39,472 nt of DNA from Anaerolineae bacterium (GTDB lineage: Bacteria; Chloroflexota; Anaerolineae; JAAYZQ01): assembly GCA_016929795.1 (NCBI GenBank), contig JAFGIA010000400.1, forward strand, positions 1-39,472. Direction: 5' to 3'. The notes below the pieces were generated by a model. The model was given only the letters and a program-made list of their open reading frames with translations, searched no databases and was not told the origin of the DNA. A program made the position numbers and the translations under genes. Shown piece by piece: positions 8,459-16,186 of this stretch (positions are counted from its first letter, which is position 1; each line of letters opens with the position of its first letter).

Positions 8459-8552
8459 CGTGTGTCTATCGTTTGTCACAGCAGGCAGCTACAGCCGGCA
8501 GTCGTTGCACACCGGCGGTGGCAGCCACCAGCCTAGTCAGGCGGATTTTGAA

Positions 8553-9953
8553 ATGAAGACGACGCTGATCTATCCGGGAATCGCCGGGTATGGGTTTGAT
8601 AGCCTGGGCAAGGGTATGGAGGCGGGCTGGGTCAGCCATGGCCTGGCGCACCTGTCGAGTGCCGCCAAGGCGCAAGGTTTTGCCATCGACCTCATCGATC
8701 TGCGCGCTCTCTCGGGGTGGGATGCTTTGCGCGAGGAGCTGGAGCGCAGGCGTCCCGACGTTACGGCCCTGACGATGATGAGTGTGGATTACAACCCTGC
8801 GACAGAGGCAGCGCGCATTGTCAAGGAAGTGCTGCCCGGCGTGCCTGTGATCGTGGGGGGACCACATCCGACGATCATGGTCGAAGAGGTGGCCGAGATC
8901 CCTGCCTTCGATTACATTGTGACGCGTGAAGGCGAGGTGACCTTCCCCTGGCTGCTGGAGCGGCTGCAGGCCGGCGAGCCGCCGGAAGGGCGCGTGCTGG
9001 AAGGCGAGATGCCCGATCTCGACGCGCTCCCGTTTCCCGATAGGGAGCTGTTCCTCCAGGAGTGGCGCAAGTACGGCTACACGCTCGACTCCCCTGAAGT
9101 GCCCTTTGTGCCCGACCTGCCCGCGCCCTTTTTGACGATCCTTGCCGGGCGCGGCTGCAAGTACAACTGCAACTTTTGCCAACCGGCAGAGCGGCATATC
9201 TTTGGGCGCAAGGTGCGCAAGCGCAGCCCGGGCAACATCCTGGCCGAGCTGAAAGATCTGCGGGAACGGTATCACTTTGCCAGTTTCATGTTCCACGACG
9301 ACTGCCTGACAGAGAACCGCGAGTGGGTGCTCGAGTTCTGCGACCTGTACGAAGCCGAAGGCTTTGACGAGCCATTCTTTTGCCAGAGCCGCGCTGATAT
9401 CATTGCCAAGAACGAGGACATGGTGGCGCGCATGGCCCAGGTAGGGCTGAAGGGGTACTTTATCGGGTTCGAGAGTGGCAGCGACAGGGTATTAAAGTTC
9501 TTGCGCAAAGGCACGAACCGCGAAAAGAACCTGGCAGCGGCGCGCGTGTGTCGCAAGTACGGCATCAAGATCTGGGCGAATTATATGCTCGGCATTCCGA
9601 CAGAGACGAAAGAAGAGGTGATGGAGACGATCTCGATGCTCAAGGAGATCGATCCCGACTGGTACAGCCCGGCGTTTTATACTCCACATCCGGGCAGCGA
9701 CCTGTATGATTATTGCGTCGAGAATGGGCTGAGCCTGATCACGAGCCACGATCAATACCGGCGCAATCCGTGGGACATCAAGGTGAAGGGGCAGGACCCC
9801 GAGTTTCTGCAGTGGGCATTGAAGGAGAGCCAACGGCGCACGCCAGCCAATGCTGCCAGGCGACAGGCAGCCTATCTGTGGGGCCGCTACGCACGTCCTG
9901 ACAAGGTGGTACGCAGGGTGAGGCGTCTCGTCAGGCAGGAGAGGGGAGAATGA
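8553..9953 (+). CDS. B12-binding-domain radical SAM protein
   Basis: A 466-aa enzyme of the cobalamin-dependent radical SAM class. Residues 1-140 form a B12-binding Rossmann-type domain (VPVIVGGPHPTIMVEE, then FDYIVTREGE) without the DxHxxG histidine, as usual for this class. The radical SAM core starts at GRGC202KYNC206NFC209 and includes 'FHDDCLTENREW' and 'GFESGSDRVLKFLRKGTNR'. Such proteins carry out methylations or other C-C bond steps in tetrapyrrole, lipid, antibiotic or peptide modification; the substrate here is unknown. The start ATG 8553 is the one that leads directly into the conserved MKTTLIYPG N-terminus; the upstream open frame covers the hairpin region. Its stop overlaps the start of the next gene (ATGA at 9950), implying translational coupling. 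Confidence 0.86.
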   Translation: MKTTLIYPGIAGYGFDSLGKGMEAGWVSHGLAHLSSAAKAQGFAIDLIDLRALSGWDALREELERRRPDVTALTMMSVDYNPATEAARIVKEVLPGVPVIVGGPHPTIMVEEVAEIPAFDYIVTREGEVTFPWLLERLQAGEPPEGRVLEGEMPDLDALPFPDRELFLQEWRKYGYTLDSPEVPFVPDLPAPFLTILAGRGCKYNCNFCQPAERHIFGRKVRKRSPGNILAELKDLRERYHFASFMFHDDCLTENREWVLEFCDLYEAEGFDEPFFCQSRADIIAKNEDMVARMAQVGLKGYFIGFESGSDRVLKFLRKGTNREKNLAAARVCRKYGIKIWANYMLGIPTETKEEVMETISMLKEIDPDWYSPAFYTPHPGSDLYDYCVENGLSLITSHDQYRRNPWDIKVKGQDPEFLQWALKESQRRTPANAARRQAAYLWGRYARPDKVVRRVRRLVRQERGE

Positions 9954-12040
9954 CCAGGTGCATTTATCCTGAAACAAGGAGCGTCGATCAGGTCGACGAT
10001 TTTCATGGCACGTTCGTCGCCGACCCGTACCGGTGGCTCGAAGATCCCGATGCGGAGGAGACGAAGGCGTGGGTAGAGGCGCAAAACGCGGTGACGTTCG
10101 ACTTTTTGAGACGCATTCCGGAGCGGGAAGGCATTCGCGAGCGCCTGACGGAACTGTGGGACTATGCCAAGGCGTGGGCACCCGTTAAGCGCGGCGGACG
10201 CTACTTCCAGTTGCGCAACACGGGGCTGCAAAACCAGGACGTCCTGTACGTTGCCGAGACGGTGGACGGCCAAGCCCGCATGCTGCTCGATCCCAATACC
10301 CTGTCGGAAGACGGGACCGTGGCGCTGACAGAGTGGTCGGTGAGCCCCAACGGCCGGTGGCTGGCGTATGCGACGAGCAGCGCCGGTTCAGACTGGCTGA
10401 CATGGCGGGTGCGCGACGTGGACCGCGGCGAGGACCTGCCCGATGTGATCGAGTGGAGCAAGTTCTCCGGCGCGGCCTGGCGCGGCGACAGCACAGGGTT
10501 CTATTACGCTCGCTACGACGCACCCGCACCGGGGCAAGATTATACCGGGGTGAACTATTATCAGAAGCTCTATTTTCACACGCTGCGCCAGCCACAGGTG
10601 GAGGATGTGCTCGTGTATGAGCGCCCCGATCAGAAGGAGTGGGGCTTTGGGGCGGAGGTGAGCGAAGATGGCCGCTACCTGATCCTCAACGTGTGGCAGG
10701 GCACCGACGTGCGCAACCGGCTCTTTTACCAGGATCTGGAGGGGGGTGAGCCGGTGGTAGAGCTGATCTCGGATCTCGAAGCCTCGTTCGTGTTTGTGGG
10801 CAACGACGGCCCCCTCTTTTATCTGCGCACCGATCTCGACGCGCCGCGCGGGAAGCTGATAGCCATCGACACGGCGCGGCCCGAACGCGAGCAGTGGCGC
10901 ACCCTCCTCCCCGAGGGCGACGACGTGCTCGAGGCGGTGTTGATGGTGCGCGGCCCAGGGGGCTACGAGTTCATCACCCTGACCATGCACGATGCTCGCC
11001 ACAAGCTGGAGCGCTATGATTTGCGCGGCGACCCGATCAGCGAGATCAAGCTGCCGACGATTGGCGCCATCCCGTCCAACGGCAGCTTTTTGAACCTCAC
11101 CGGCCAGCGCGAGGACGACGAGTTTTTTTACGGGTTCTGGTCCTTCCTTCACCCAGTGACGATTTTCCGGTTTGACCTTCAGCATGAGGTGAGTGAGCAA
11201 CTATTCACCCCACAGCTTGACTTTGATGCCAGCCCCTACCTCACGCGCCAGGTGTTTGTCACCAGCCGCGACGGCACGCGGGTGCCGATGTTTCTTACGC
11301 ACCGGCGTGACCTGTCGCTCGACGGCAAGAATCCCACTCTGTTGTATGGCTATGGCGGCTTTGGCGTTCCCGTGATGCCCACGTTTGCCGTCAGCCGGCT
11401 GGCCTGGTTGGAAATGGGTGGGGTTTACGCCTCGGCCAACCTACGCGGCGGGAGTGAGTATGGCGAGGAGTGGCACCAGGCGGGCATGCTACACAACAAG
11501 CAGAACGTCTTTGACGACCTGATCGCGTGTGCCGAGTACCTGGTGGCAGCCGGGATCACTTTGCCGTCGCGGCTGGCGATCATGGGAGGATCGAACGGTG
11601 GCCTGCTCGTCGGTGCGGTGATGACTCAGCGCCCGGATCTCTTTGCCGCGGCGGTGCCGGTGGTCGGCGTGATGGACATGTTGCGCTTCCACAGGTTTAC
11701 GATCGGCTGGGCCTGGGTGAGCGACTATGGATGTGCCGACGAGGACGCCGAGCAATTCAAAACGCTCTATGCCTACTCACCGCTGCACAACCTCAAACCG
11801 GCCACCCACTACCCGGCAACTCTGATTCTGACCGGCGATCATGACGACCGCGTCGTGCCAGGCCACTCGTTCAAGTTTGCCGCAGCCTTGCAGGCGGCCC
11901 AGGCAGGCGATGCACCGGCCCTGATCCGCATCCAGACCCGCGCCGGGCATGGCTTTGGCAAGCCGACGGCGGTTGTGATCGAAGAAGCCGCCGACGTCTG
12001 GGCATTCCTGGTCGAGGTGCTGGGCATTAATCGTACATAA
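9950..12040 (+). CDS. Prolyl oligopeptidase, family S9A
   Basis: A 696-aa serine peptidase that cleaves short peptides after proline; cytoplasmic (no signal peptide). The N-terminal cap (about 1-70, 'DDFHGTFVADPYRWLEDP') and a seven-bladed propeller (about 75-420) are followed by the alpha/beta-hydrolase domain. The catalytic triad is S548 (GGSNGG), D633 (DHDDRVVPGHS) and H667 (RAGHGFGKPT); 'NLRGGSEYGEEWH' is the S9A signature near the oxyanion region. The length matches the family. The ATG overlaps the stop of the B12 radical SAM gene by 4 nt, so the two proteins are made together, and rmlB follows 12 bp downstream. A maturation role for a peptide modified by the neighbour is conceivable but only inference; general peptide turnover is the default. 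Confidence 0.93.
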   Translation: MTRCIYPETRSVDQVDDFHGTFVADPYRWLEDPDAEETKAWVEAQNAVTFDFLRRIPEREGIRERLTELWDYAKAWAPVKRGGRYFQLRNTGLQNQDVLYVAETVDGQARMLLDPNTLSEDGTVALTEWSVSPNGRWLAYATSSAGSDWLTWRVRDVDRGEDLPDVIEWSKFSGAAWRGDSTGFYYARYDAPAPGQDYTGVNYYQKLYFHTLRQPQVEDVLVYERPDQKEWGFGAEVSEDGRYLILNVWQGTDVRNRLFYQDLEGGEPVVELISDLEASFVFVGNDGPLFYLRTDLDAPRGKLIAIDTARPEREQWRTLLPEGDDVLEAVLMVRGPGGYEFITLTMHDARHKLERYDLRGDPISEIKLPTIGAIPSNGSFLNLTGQREDDEFFYGFWSFLHPVTIFRFDLQHEVSEQLFTPQLDFDASPYLTRQVFVTSRDGTRVPMFLTHRRDLSLDGKNPTLLYGYGGFGVPVMPTFAVSRLAWLEMGGVYASANLRGGSEYGEEWHQAGMLHNKQNVFDDLIACAEYLVAAGITLPSRLAIMGGSNGGLLVGAVMTQRPDLFAAAVPVVGVMDMLRFHRFTIGWAWVSDYGCADEDAEQFKTLYAYSPLHNLKPATHYPATLILTGDHDDRVVPGHSFKFAAALQAAQAGDAPALIRIQTRAGHGFGKPTAVVIEEAADVWAFLVEVLGINRT

Positions 12041-12052
12041 GAGGGAATCGAC

Positions 12053-13078
12053 ATGAAGAGGTTGTTAGTCACCGGCGGCGCCGGCTTTATCGGCTCGAAC
12101 TTTTGCCGCTATATCCTGGAAAAGTACCCTGACTATCACGTGGTTGTGCTCGACAAGCTGACCTACGCCGGCAACCTGGACAACTTGCGCGACGTCGAGG
12201 AGCGGTTCGGCGACCGTTATGCCTTTGTGCGTGGGGATATCGCCGAGGCAAAGGTTGTCGACGACGTGATGCAGGCGCATGCCATCGACACGATCGTCAA
12301 CTTGGCGGCCGAAACGCACGTCGATCGCTCTCTCCTCGAACCGGACGCCTTTATCAAGACCGACGTGTACGGCACCTACGTCCTGCTGGAGGCGGCAAAC
12401 AGGTATGGGATCGAGCGCTATCACCAGGTTTCGACAGACGAAGTGTATGGAGATATCCCAGCCGGCCACTCGTCGGTGGAGACCGACCCGCTTCACGCGC
12501 GCAGCCCCTACTCGGCGAGCAAGGCCGGTGGTGATCTGCTCTGCCTGGCCTACTATAACAGCTTTGGCACCCCGGTGACGCTGACCCGTGGCTCAAACAA
12601 CATCGGTCCTTACCAGTACCCAGAAAAAGTGGTGCCGCTGTTCGTGACCAACGCCATCGACGACGAACCGCTGCCGATCTATGGCGACGGGCGGCAGATG
12701 CGTGATTACCAGTACGTTCTGGACCACTGTGAGGGGATCGACGTCGTGCTGCACCATGGGGAGCCAGGCGAGGTGTATAACCTGGGCACGGGCACTGAGA
12801 CAGAGAATATCGTCATGGCACACGCCATCCTCGACCTGCTCGGCAAGCCGCACACCCTGCTCCGGCATGTCACCGATAGGCCGGGGCACGACAGGCGCTA
12901 CTCGCTCAATGTGGAGAAGGTGCGCGCCCTTGGTTGGGAGAGCCGGCATTCGTTCGACGAGGCGATCACCAGGACAGTGCAGTGGTACGTCGATAATGAG
13001 TGGTGGTGGCGCAAGATCAAGAGCGGCGAGTACAAGGAGTATTACAAGCGCTGGTACGGCGAGCGCCTCGCCGAATAG
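12053..13078 (+). CDS. rmlB: dTDP-glucose 4,6-dehydratase
   Basis: Converts dTDP-glucose to dTDP-4-keto-6-deoxyglucose with tightly bound NAD+, the second step after RmlA. An extended short-chain dehydrogenase of 341 aa: glycine-rich NAD motif GGAGFIG (8-14), the dehydratase-specific triad T128-D129-E130 (VSTDEVYGD), Y153xxxK157 (SPYSASKAGG), and substrate motifs 'TRGSNNIGPYQYPEK' and 'PIYGDGRQMRDY'. ATG 12053 has a GAGGGA SD. It closes the operon-like run that includes the radical SAM enzyme and peptidase and is followed by a strong bidirectional terminator. Confidence 0.95.
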   Translation: MKRLLVTGGAGFIGSNFCRYILEKYPDYHVVVLDKLTYAGNLDNLRDVEERFGDRYAFVRGDIAEAKVVDDVMQAHAIDTIVNLAAETHVDRSLLEPDAFIKTDVYGTYVLLEAANRYGIERYHQVSTDEVYGDIPAGHSSVETDPLHARSPYSASKAGGDLLCLAYYNSFGTPVTLTRGSNNIGPYQYPEKVVPLFVTNAIDDEPLPIYGDGRQMRDYQYVLDHCEGIDVVLHHGEPGEVYNLGTGTETENIVMAHAILDLLGKPHTLLRHVTDRPGHDRRYSLNVEKVRALGWESRHSFDEAITRTVQWYVDNEWWWRKIKSGEYKEYYKRWYGERLAE

Positions 13079-13088
13079 AACCCTTATA

Positions 13089-13136
13089 ATTCTATCAAAG
13101 AGGCCGGGCGTTAGCGCCCGGCCTCTTTGATAGAAT
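13089..13136. terminator. Bidirectional terminator between rmlB and the kelch regulator
   Basis: A perfect 22-bp inverted repeat (13089-13110 and 13115-13136) with a TTAG loop and a GC-rich tip (AGGCCGGGCG). It fills the whole gap between the convergent genes and ends one base before the stop codon of the minus-strand gene. An A/T-rich outer arm on each side can supply the U-tract in both directions. Confidence 0.85.
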
Positions 13137-14477
13137 CTAGGGGAGAATCTGCTGGAACAGCGCCTGGTACGCCTCGTTGGTGCTGAGGAACCCATCGCTC
13201 CAGCCGCCGATGGCGTAGAGGTAGGGGTATACAAAAGCCAGACCCACCCCGCGCCACTGGTCGGTGACGGGCGTCTCGATCCGCTGCCACATGTCGATGC
13301 GTGGATCATAGATCTCGTTGTAGGCGAGGAAACCGCGGCCATCCATCCCCCCCCCGACGGCATAGATCTGGCTGCGGACGGCAGCCAAGCCCAGATCGCC
13401 ACGGCGCATGCGCAGGGGAGCACAGGTGGACCAGGCATCGGCGGCCGGATCGTAGACCTCGCACGTGGCGAGCTCTGACTGGCCATTGTATCCACCCACG
13501 GCATAAATGCGCCCATCGAGTGCAGCGGCGCCAAGAAATCCCCGCGTGGTGGCCATGGGCGCCATGGCCTGCCATTCATCGGCCGCAGGATCGTAGCGGT
13601 AGATGGTGTTGACATACTCGTCTGCGCGCCCACGGCCGCCGATGAGGTAGAGTTTGTCCTCGTGCACCGCCAGCCCATAGGCGCCGAGCGGCACAGGCAG
13701 CGGCGCGCCGGTGTGCCACGCACCTGAGACGGGGTCATAGATCTCCAGGATGCGCTGCGGCCCGCCCGCATCGAATCCACCCGGCAGATAGATCCGATCG
13801 CCGATCACGGCGGCGGAGATGAACCCGACGGGCGTCGGCTTGGCGCCGCCGACATGCCAGGTATCCGTGACGGGGTCGTAGATTTCCACTCGTGCGGACA
13901 CCCCATCGCTGCTGATGCCGCCGATGGCATAGATGAGGCCATCGTGCACCGCGACCGCCAGGTCGGTGCGCGGCGTGGGCATCTGCGCGCGGGTATGCCA
14001 GCGCGAGGGGGAAGCTCCGTTGGCAACCGTGGGAAAGACGCCAAAGATCGGATCGCCGTTGGCGCCATTCGAGGCACTCTCGAGCATCTGCGGCAAAAAG
14101 AGGCTGGCTATCGTAAAGAGGAGGGCGAGAACCAGGACGACCCGCTTGACAAGAGGGACTCGCGGCCAGCGCTCGACGGCAGGCAGCAGAACCGGGCGCT
14201 CTGGGTGGGCAACGGCAGGGAGCGTGGCCTGTGCCACCTCTGTTTCTTCCTCTCCTCCGACTCCTGGCACAGAGATCCAGCCCTCGCGCACAGCAAGCAT
14301 GGTGGCCTCGGTGCGCGACGCAACCTCGAGCTTGGTGTAGATGTTGCGCAGGTGGACCTTGACTGTGTTGACGCTAATGTGCAGATCGCGGGCGATCTCG
14401 GCATTGCTGGCACCTGTCGCCAGCAGCTCGATCAGCTCCAATTCGCGATCGCTCAAGGGCATTGTCGGATCAGCCAT
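13137..14477 (-). CDS. LuxR-type HTH, single membrane helix, kelch beta-propeller regulator
   Basis: A 446-aa predicted membrane-anchored transcription factor. Residues 8-68 are a GerE/LuxR helix-turn-helix ('LSDRELELIELLATGASNAE', then IARDLHISVNTVKVHLRNIY). One hydrophobic helix lies at about 112-129 (VVLVLALLFTIASLFLP). The remaining 300 residues carry six kelch repeats, seen as GG followed by EIYDP..(D/G)(T/A)W (for example YAIGG...VEIYDPVTDTW), forming a propeller that should lie outside the membrane. It would thus be a one-component sensor with DNA binding inside and ligand sensing outside; ligand and targets are unknown. ATG 14477 has GGAG 5 nt upstream; GTG 14498 and ATG 14462 are alternatives. 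An operator-like inverted repeat overlaps its own promoter, suggesting autoregulation. Confidence 0.84.
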   Translation of the reverse strand: MADPTMPLSDRELELIELLATGASNAEIARDLHISVNTVKVHLRNIYTKLEVASRTEATMLAVREGWISVPGVGGEEETEVAQATLPAVAHPERPVLLPAVERWPRVPLVKRVVLVLALLFTIASLFLPQMLESASNGANGDPIFGVFPTVANGASPSRWHTRAQMPTPRTDLAVAVHDGLIYAIGGISSDGVSARVEIYDPVTDTWHVGGAKPTPVGFISAAVIGDRIYLPGGFDAGGPQRILEIYDPVSGAWHTGAPLPVPLGAYGLAVHEDKLYLIGGRGRADEYVNTIYRYDPAADEWQAMAPMATTRGFLGAAALDGRIYAVGGYNGQSELATCEVYDPAADAWSTCAPLRMRRGDLGLAAVRSQIYAVGGGMDGRGFLAYNEIYDPRIDMWQRIETPVTDQWRGVGLAFVYPYLYAIGGWSDGFLSTNEAYQALFQQILP

Positions 14478-14525
14478 TCCCTCTCCAGTAGATGGCACGG
14501 TTCAATCGATCGTCGGATGGGCTCC

Positions 14526-14554
14526 ATTATGGCACAAATCGGGGCATGGAGCAA
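14526..14554 (-). promoter_or_regulatory. Promoter of the LuxR-kelch gene with an overlapping inverted repeat
   Basis: On the minus strand TTGCTC (14554-14549), 17 bp, CATAAT (14531-14526), with a leader of about 40 nt. An inverted repeat, ATCGGGGC (14538-14545) and GCCCCAAT (14561-14568), 7 of 8 positions paired and 15 nt apart, spans the -35 box and is a candidate operator. Confidence 0.5.
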
Positions 14555-14796
14555 ATTCTAGCCCCAATACCGTTCAAATGAGGCTCAAGCTCCATCCCCG
14601 GGGGCAGCCCGAGGGGTATGTTTCAAGTTTCTGGGTAATTCACGAGCGCGCAAAGTCTAATATATCTCTAACGATCCTCCAATGGTAATCTAACAGAACC
14701 TGCCTACAATTAAAGATGCAGCCGGCGGGGGCTGGCAAGGGAAAAACCCGCATTATTCAATTCAGACACACAATAACCTTTTTAGGGAGGTGGAAA
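14555..14796. other. Intergenic region upstream of hsp20, no gene seen
   Basis: The gap between the divergent kelch and hsp20 genes. I find no ORF with coding character. It is locally AT-richer around 14640-14720. TACAAT at 14705-14710 is a possible -10 box for hsp20, but no good -35 lies at the right distance. I see no CIRCE (TTAGCACTC-N9-GAGTGCTAA) element. The last bases hold the GGAGG SD (14786-14790) of the hsp20 gene. Confidence 0.4.
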
Positions 14797-15258
14797 ATGG
14801 CAGGTTTGATTCGATGGGACCCATTTCGTAGACGAGAGATGATGTCGCTGCGCGACGCGATGGATCGTATGTTCGAGGAGGGGATGCTGCGCCCACCAGT
14901 ACCGTTTGGCTGGGGCGAAGGGTCGCTCGCCATCGACATGTACGAGACTGATGACAACGTGGTGGTCAAGACAGCCATTCCGGGTGTCAAGGTGGAAGAC
15001 ATTGACGTGTCAGTGACGGGTGACACGCTGAGTGTTCGCGCCGAGACCAAGCAGGAGGAAGAGGTCACCGAGGAAAAGTATTTGCGGCGCGAGCGGCGTT
15101 ATGGATCCTACTGTCGCCAGATTACGCTGCCCGGAGGCATCCAGGCGGATCAGGCAGAGGCAGACTATACCGATGGCGTGCTGACGCTGACTTTTCCCAA
15201 GGCGGAAGAGGTAAAGCCGAAGAGCATCCGGGTGCAGAGCCGCCAGCAAGAAGGCTAG
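14797..15258 (+). CDS. Hsp20 small heat-shock protein (first copy)
   Basis: A 153-aa ATP-independent holdase chaperone that binds unfolding proteins in the cytoplasm as oligomers. The alpha-crystallin domain runs from about residue 44 (LAIDMYETDDNVVVKTAIPG) to about 145 and contains the family signature ADYTDGVLTLTFPK. The C-terminal IxV-type motif (SIRV) that docks neighbouring subunits is present. The N-terminus (IRWDPFRRREMMSLRDAMDRM) is the usual variable amphipathic arm. ATG 14797 follows GGAGG by 6 nt; the longer open frame from 14716 has no family support. A second, divergent hsp20 follows 90 bp downstream. Confidence 0.93.
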   Translation: MAGLIRWDPFRRREMMSLRDAMDRMFEEGMLRPPVPFGWGEGSLAIDMYETDDNVVVKTAIPGVKVEDIDVSVTGDTLSVRAETKQEEEVTEEKYLRRERRYGSYCRQITLPGGIQADQAEADYTDGVLTLTFPKAEEVKPKSIRVQSRQQEG

Positions 15259-15268
15259 CCGCAAGCAC

Positions 15269-15300
15269 TCGACGTTGACACACATCGACGTTGACACACA
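15269..15300 (+). repeat. 16-bp perfect tandem duplication with TTGACA boxes
   Basis: TCGACGTTGACACACA occurs twice head to tail (15269-15284 and 15285-15300) in the gap between the two hsp20 genes. Each copy contains a consensus -35 hexamer (TTGACA), but no convincing -10 lies 16-18 bp after either, so a promoter or regulator-binding role is only possible. Confidence 0.6.
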
Positions 15301-15348
15301 GTAGAAATAACCAATCAGACTAAACTTTACAGAGGGAGGGGATAAATC

Positions 15349-15798
15349 ATGGCACGACGAAATCTTTGGGAGCCACTGGGCACCCTGATGACGATGCAGC
15401 AGGCGATGGACCGATTGTACGATGAAGCGTATGGGCGCAGGCCGGAGTACCGCCAGAGTGAGCGTGTGGAGCTGCTCCCCGTGGATGCCTATTCCACACC
15501 CGAGGAGGTGGTCATCCTGGCTTCTGTCCCCGGCCTGAATCCGGAGGACGTCGACATCACGATTGAGGGGGAAACGCTGACGATCCGAGGCGCGACTCTG
15601 CCGCCGCAGGAGGATGTGGATTATGTGATCCAGGAGCGGCGCTTTGGACCGTTTAGCCGCACGTTGACGCTGAACGTGCCGGTGCAGGCGGAAAAGGCAG
15701 AGGCTGCTTTTGAGAACGGCGTGTTGAAGCTGACGATTCCAAAGGCCGAAAAGATCAAGCCGCGCCAGATCAAGGTCAAGAGCGGCAGCAGCGACTAG
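15349..15798 (+). CDS. Hsp20 small heat-shock protein (second copy)
   Basis: A 149-aa small heat-shock protein. The alpha-crystallin domain begins near residue 42 (LLPVDAYSTPEEVVILASVP) and includes the signature AAFENGVLKLTIPK; a C-terminal IKV motif follows. It differs considerably from the first copy in its N-terminal arm (LWEPLGTLMTMQQAMDRLYD) and in the strand between, so the pair is not a recent duplication and may form different or mixed oligomers. The ATG at 15349 has a GAGGGAGGGG SD. Strong hairpins follow the gene. Confidence 0.93.
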   Translation: MARRNLWEPLGTLMTMQQAMDRLYDEAYGRRPEYRQSERVELLPVDAYSTPEEVVILASVPGLNPEDVDITIEGETLTIRGATLPPQEDVDYVIQERRFGPFSRTLTLNVPVQAEKAEAAFENGVLKLTIPKAEKIKPRQIKVKSGSSD

Positions 15799-15808
15799 AC
15801 AAGGTGCT

Positions 15809-15846
15809 ATCTTGCCCGCAATCTCGCGCGAGATTGCGGGCAAGAT
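15809..15846. repeat. 38-bp perfect palindrome after the second hsp20 gene
   Basis: Positions 15809-15827 are the exact reverse complement of 15828-15846 (arm ATCTTGCCCGCAATCTCGC), with no spacer, so it would form a long hairpin in RNA or a cruciform in DNA. It lies 10 bp after the hsp20 stop. It is not itself followed by a T-run; the canonical terminator comes next at 15865. Confidence 0.75.
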
Positions 15847-15864
15847 GGCCTGCATGGCTGCAAG

Positions 15865-15900
15865 GGGGCCGGGGCAGATGCGGCCCCTTTTTTCTTTTTT
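15865..15900 (+). terminator. Intrinsic terminator of the hsp20 pair
   Basis: GGGGCCG (15865-15871), 9-nt loop, CGGCCCC (15881-15887), then six T, one C and six more T. This is the clearest Rho-independent terminator in the window. Confidence 0.9.
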
Positions 15901-15931
15901 CCCTCTGGACAGAAGCCGCCGGTTCTGAGCG

Positions 15932-15953
15932 GGCGCGGATTGTGATCCGCGCC
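15932..15953. repeat. Hairpin upstream of the fusA promoter
   Basis: Perfect 9-bp inverted repeat GGCGCGGAT-TGTG-ATCCGCGCC, placed between the hsp20 terminator and the fusA promoter. It has no T-run; its role is unknown. Confidence 0.5.
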
Positions 15954-16008
15954 GAGCGGGAACAAGGTCGCCCCCTATTTAGAATTGCTGCCAAGGCCTC
16001 CTCGGATT

Positions 16009-16036
16009 TTGACGCAGGGCGATGGTGTGATATAAT
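16009..16036 (+). promoter_or_regulatory. Promoter of fusA
   Basis: TTGACG (16009-16014), 16 bp, perfect TATAAT (16031-16036). Transcription would start near 16043, giving a leader of about 144 nt before the ATG at 16187. Confidence 0.7.
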
Positions 16037-16085
16037 GCCGCGTTGCGCTGGGTACCAGAGCCCGGCGCGACGTGAAATAGCCGGA

Positions 16086-16135
16086 CGGGCGGCTTGTTGC
16101 GGGGTGCTGTCAGGATGACAAGCTGGCCGTTTTTT
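16086..16135 (+). promoter_or_regulatory. Possible attenuator hairpin in the fusA leader
   Basis: GGCTTGT (16091-16097) can pair with ACAAGCT (16118-16124), the first pair being a G-U wobble. The stem extends by C16090-G16125 and, past a bulge, further G-C pairs, with a small TGTCA/TGACA hairpin nested in the 20-nt loop. Six T residues follow at 16130-16135. This has the form of a terminator inside the leader, before the start codon, so it could act as an attenuator. No recognised riboswitch or leader family is apparent. Confidence 0.35.
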
Positions 16136-16186
16136 GTTGCCCGTGACACATTGAGGCCAGGCCTGGCTGCCTGGGGAAGCAGGAAG

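Noticed and set aside
12593..13780. 395-codon minus-strand frame crossing the rmlB/kelch boundary
   Set aside because: It runs through a 22-bp terminator and out of frame with both real genes.
14555..14796. CIRCE or other HrcA operator for hsp20
   Set aside because: No TTAGCACTC-N9-GAGTGCTAA or close variant is present.
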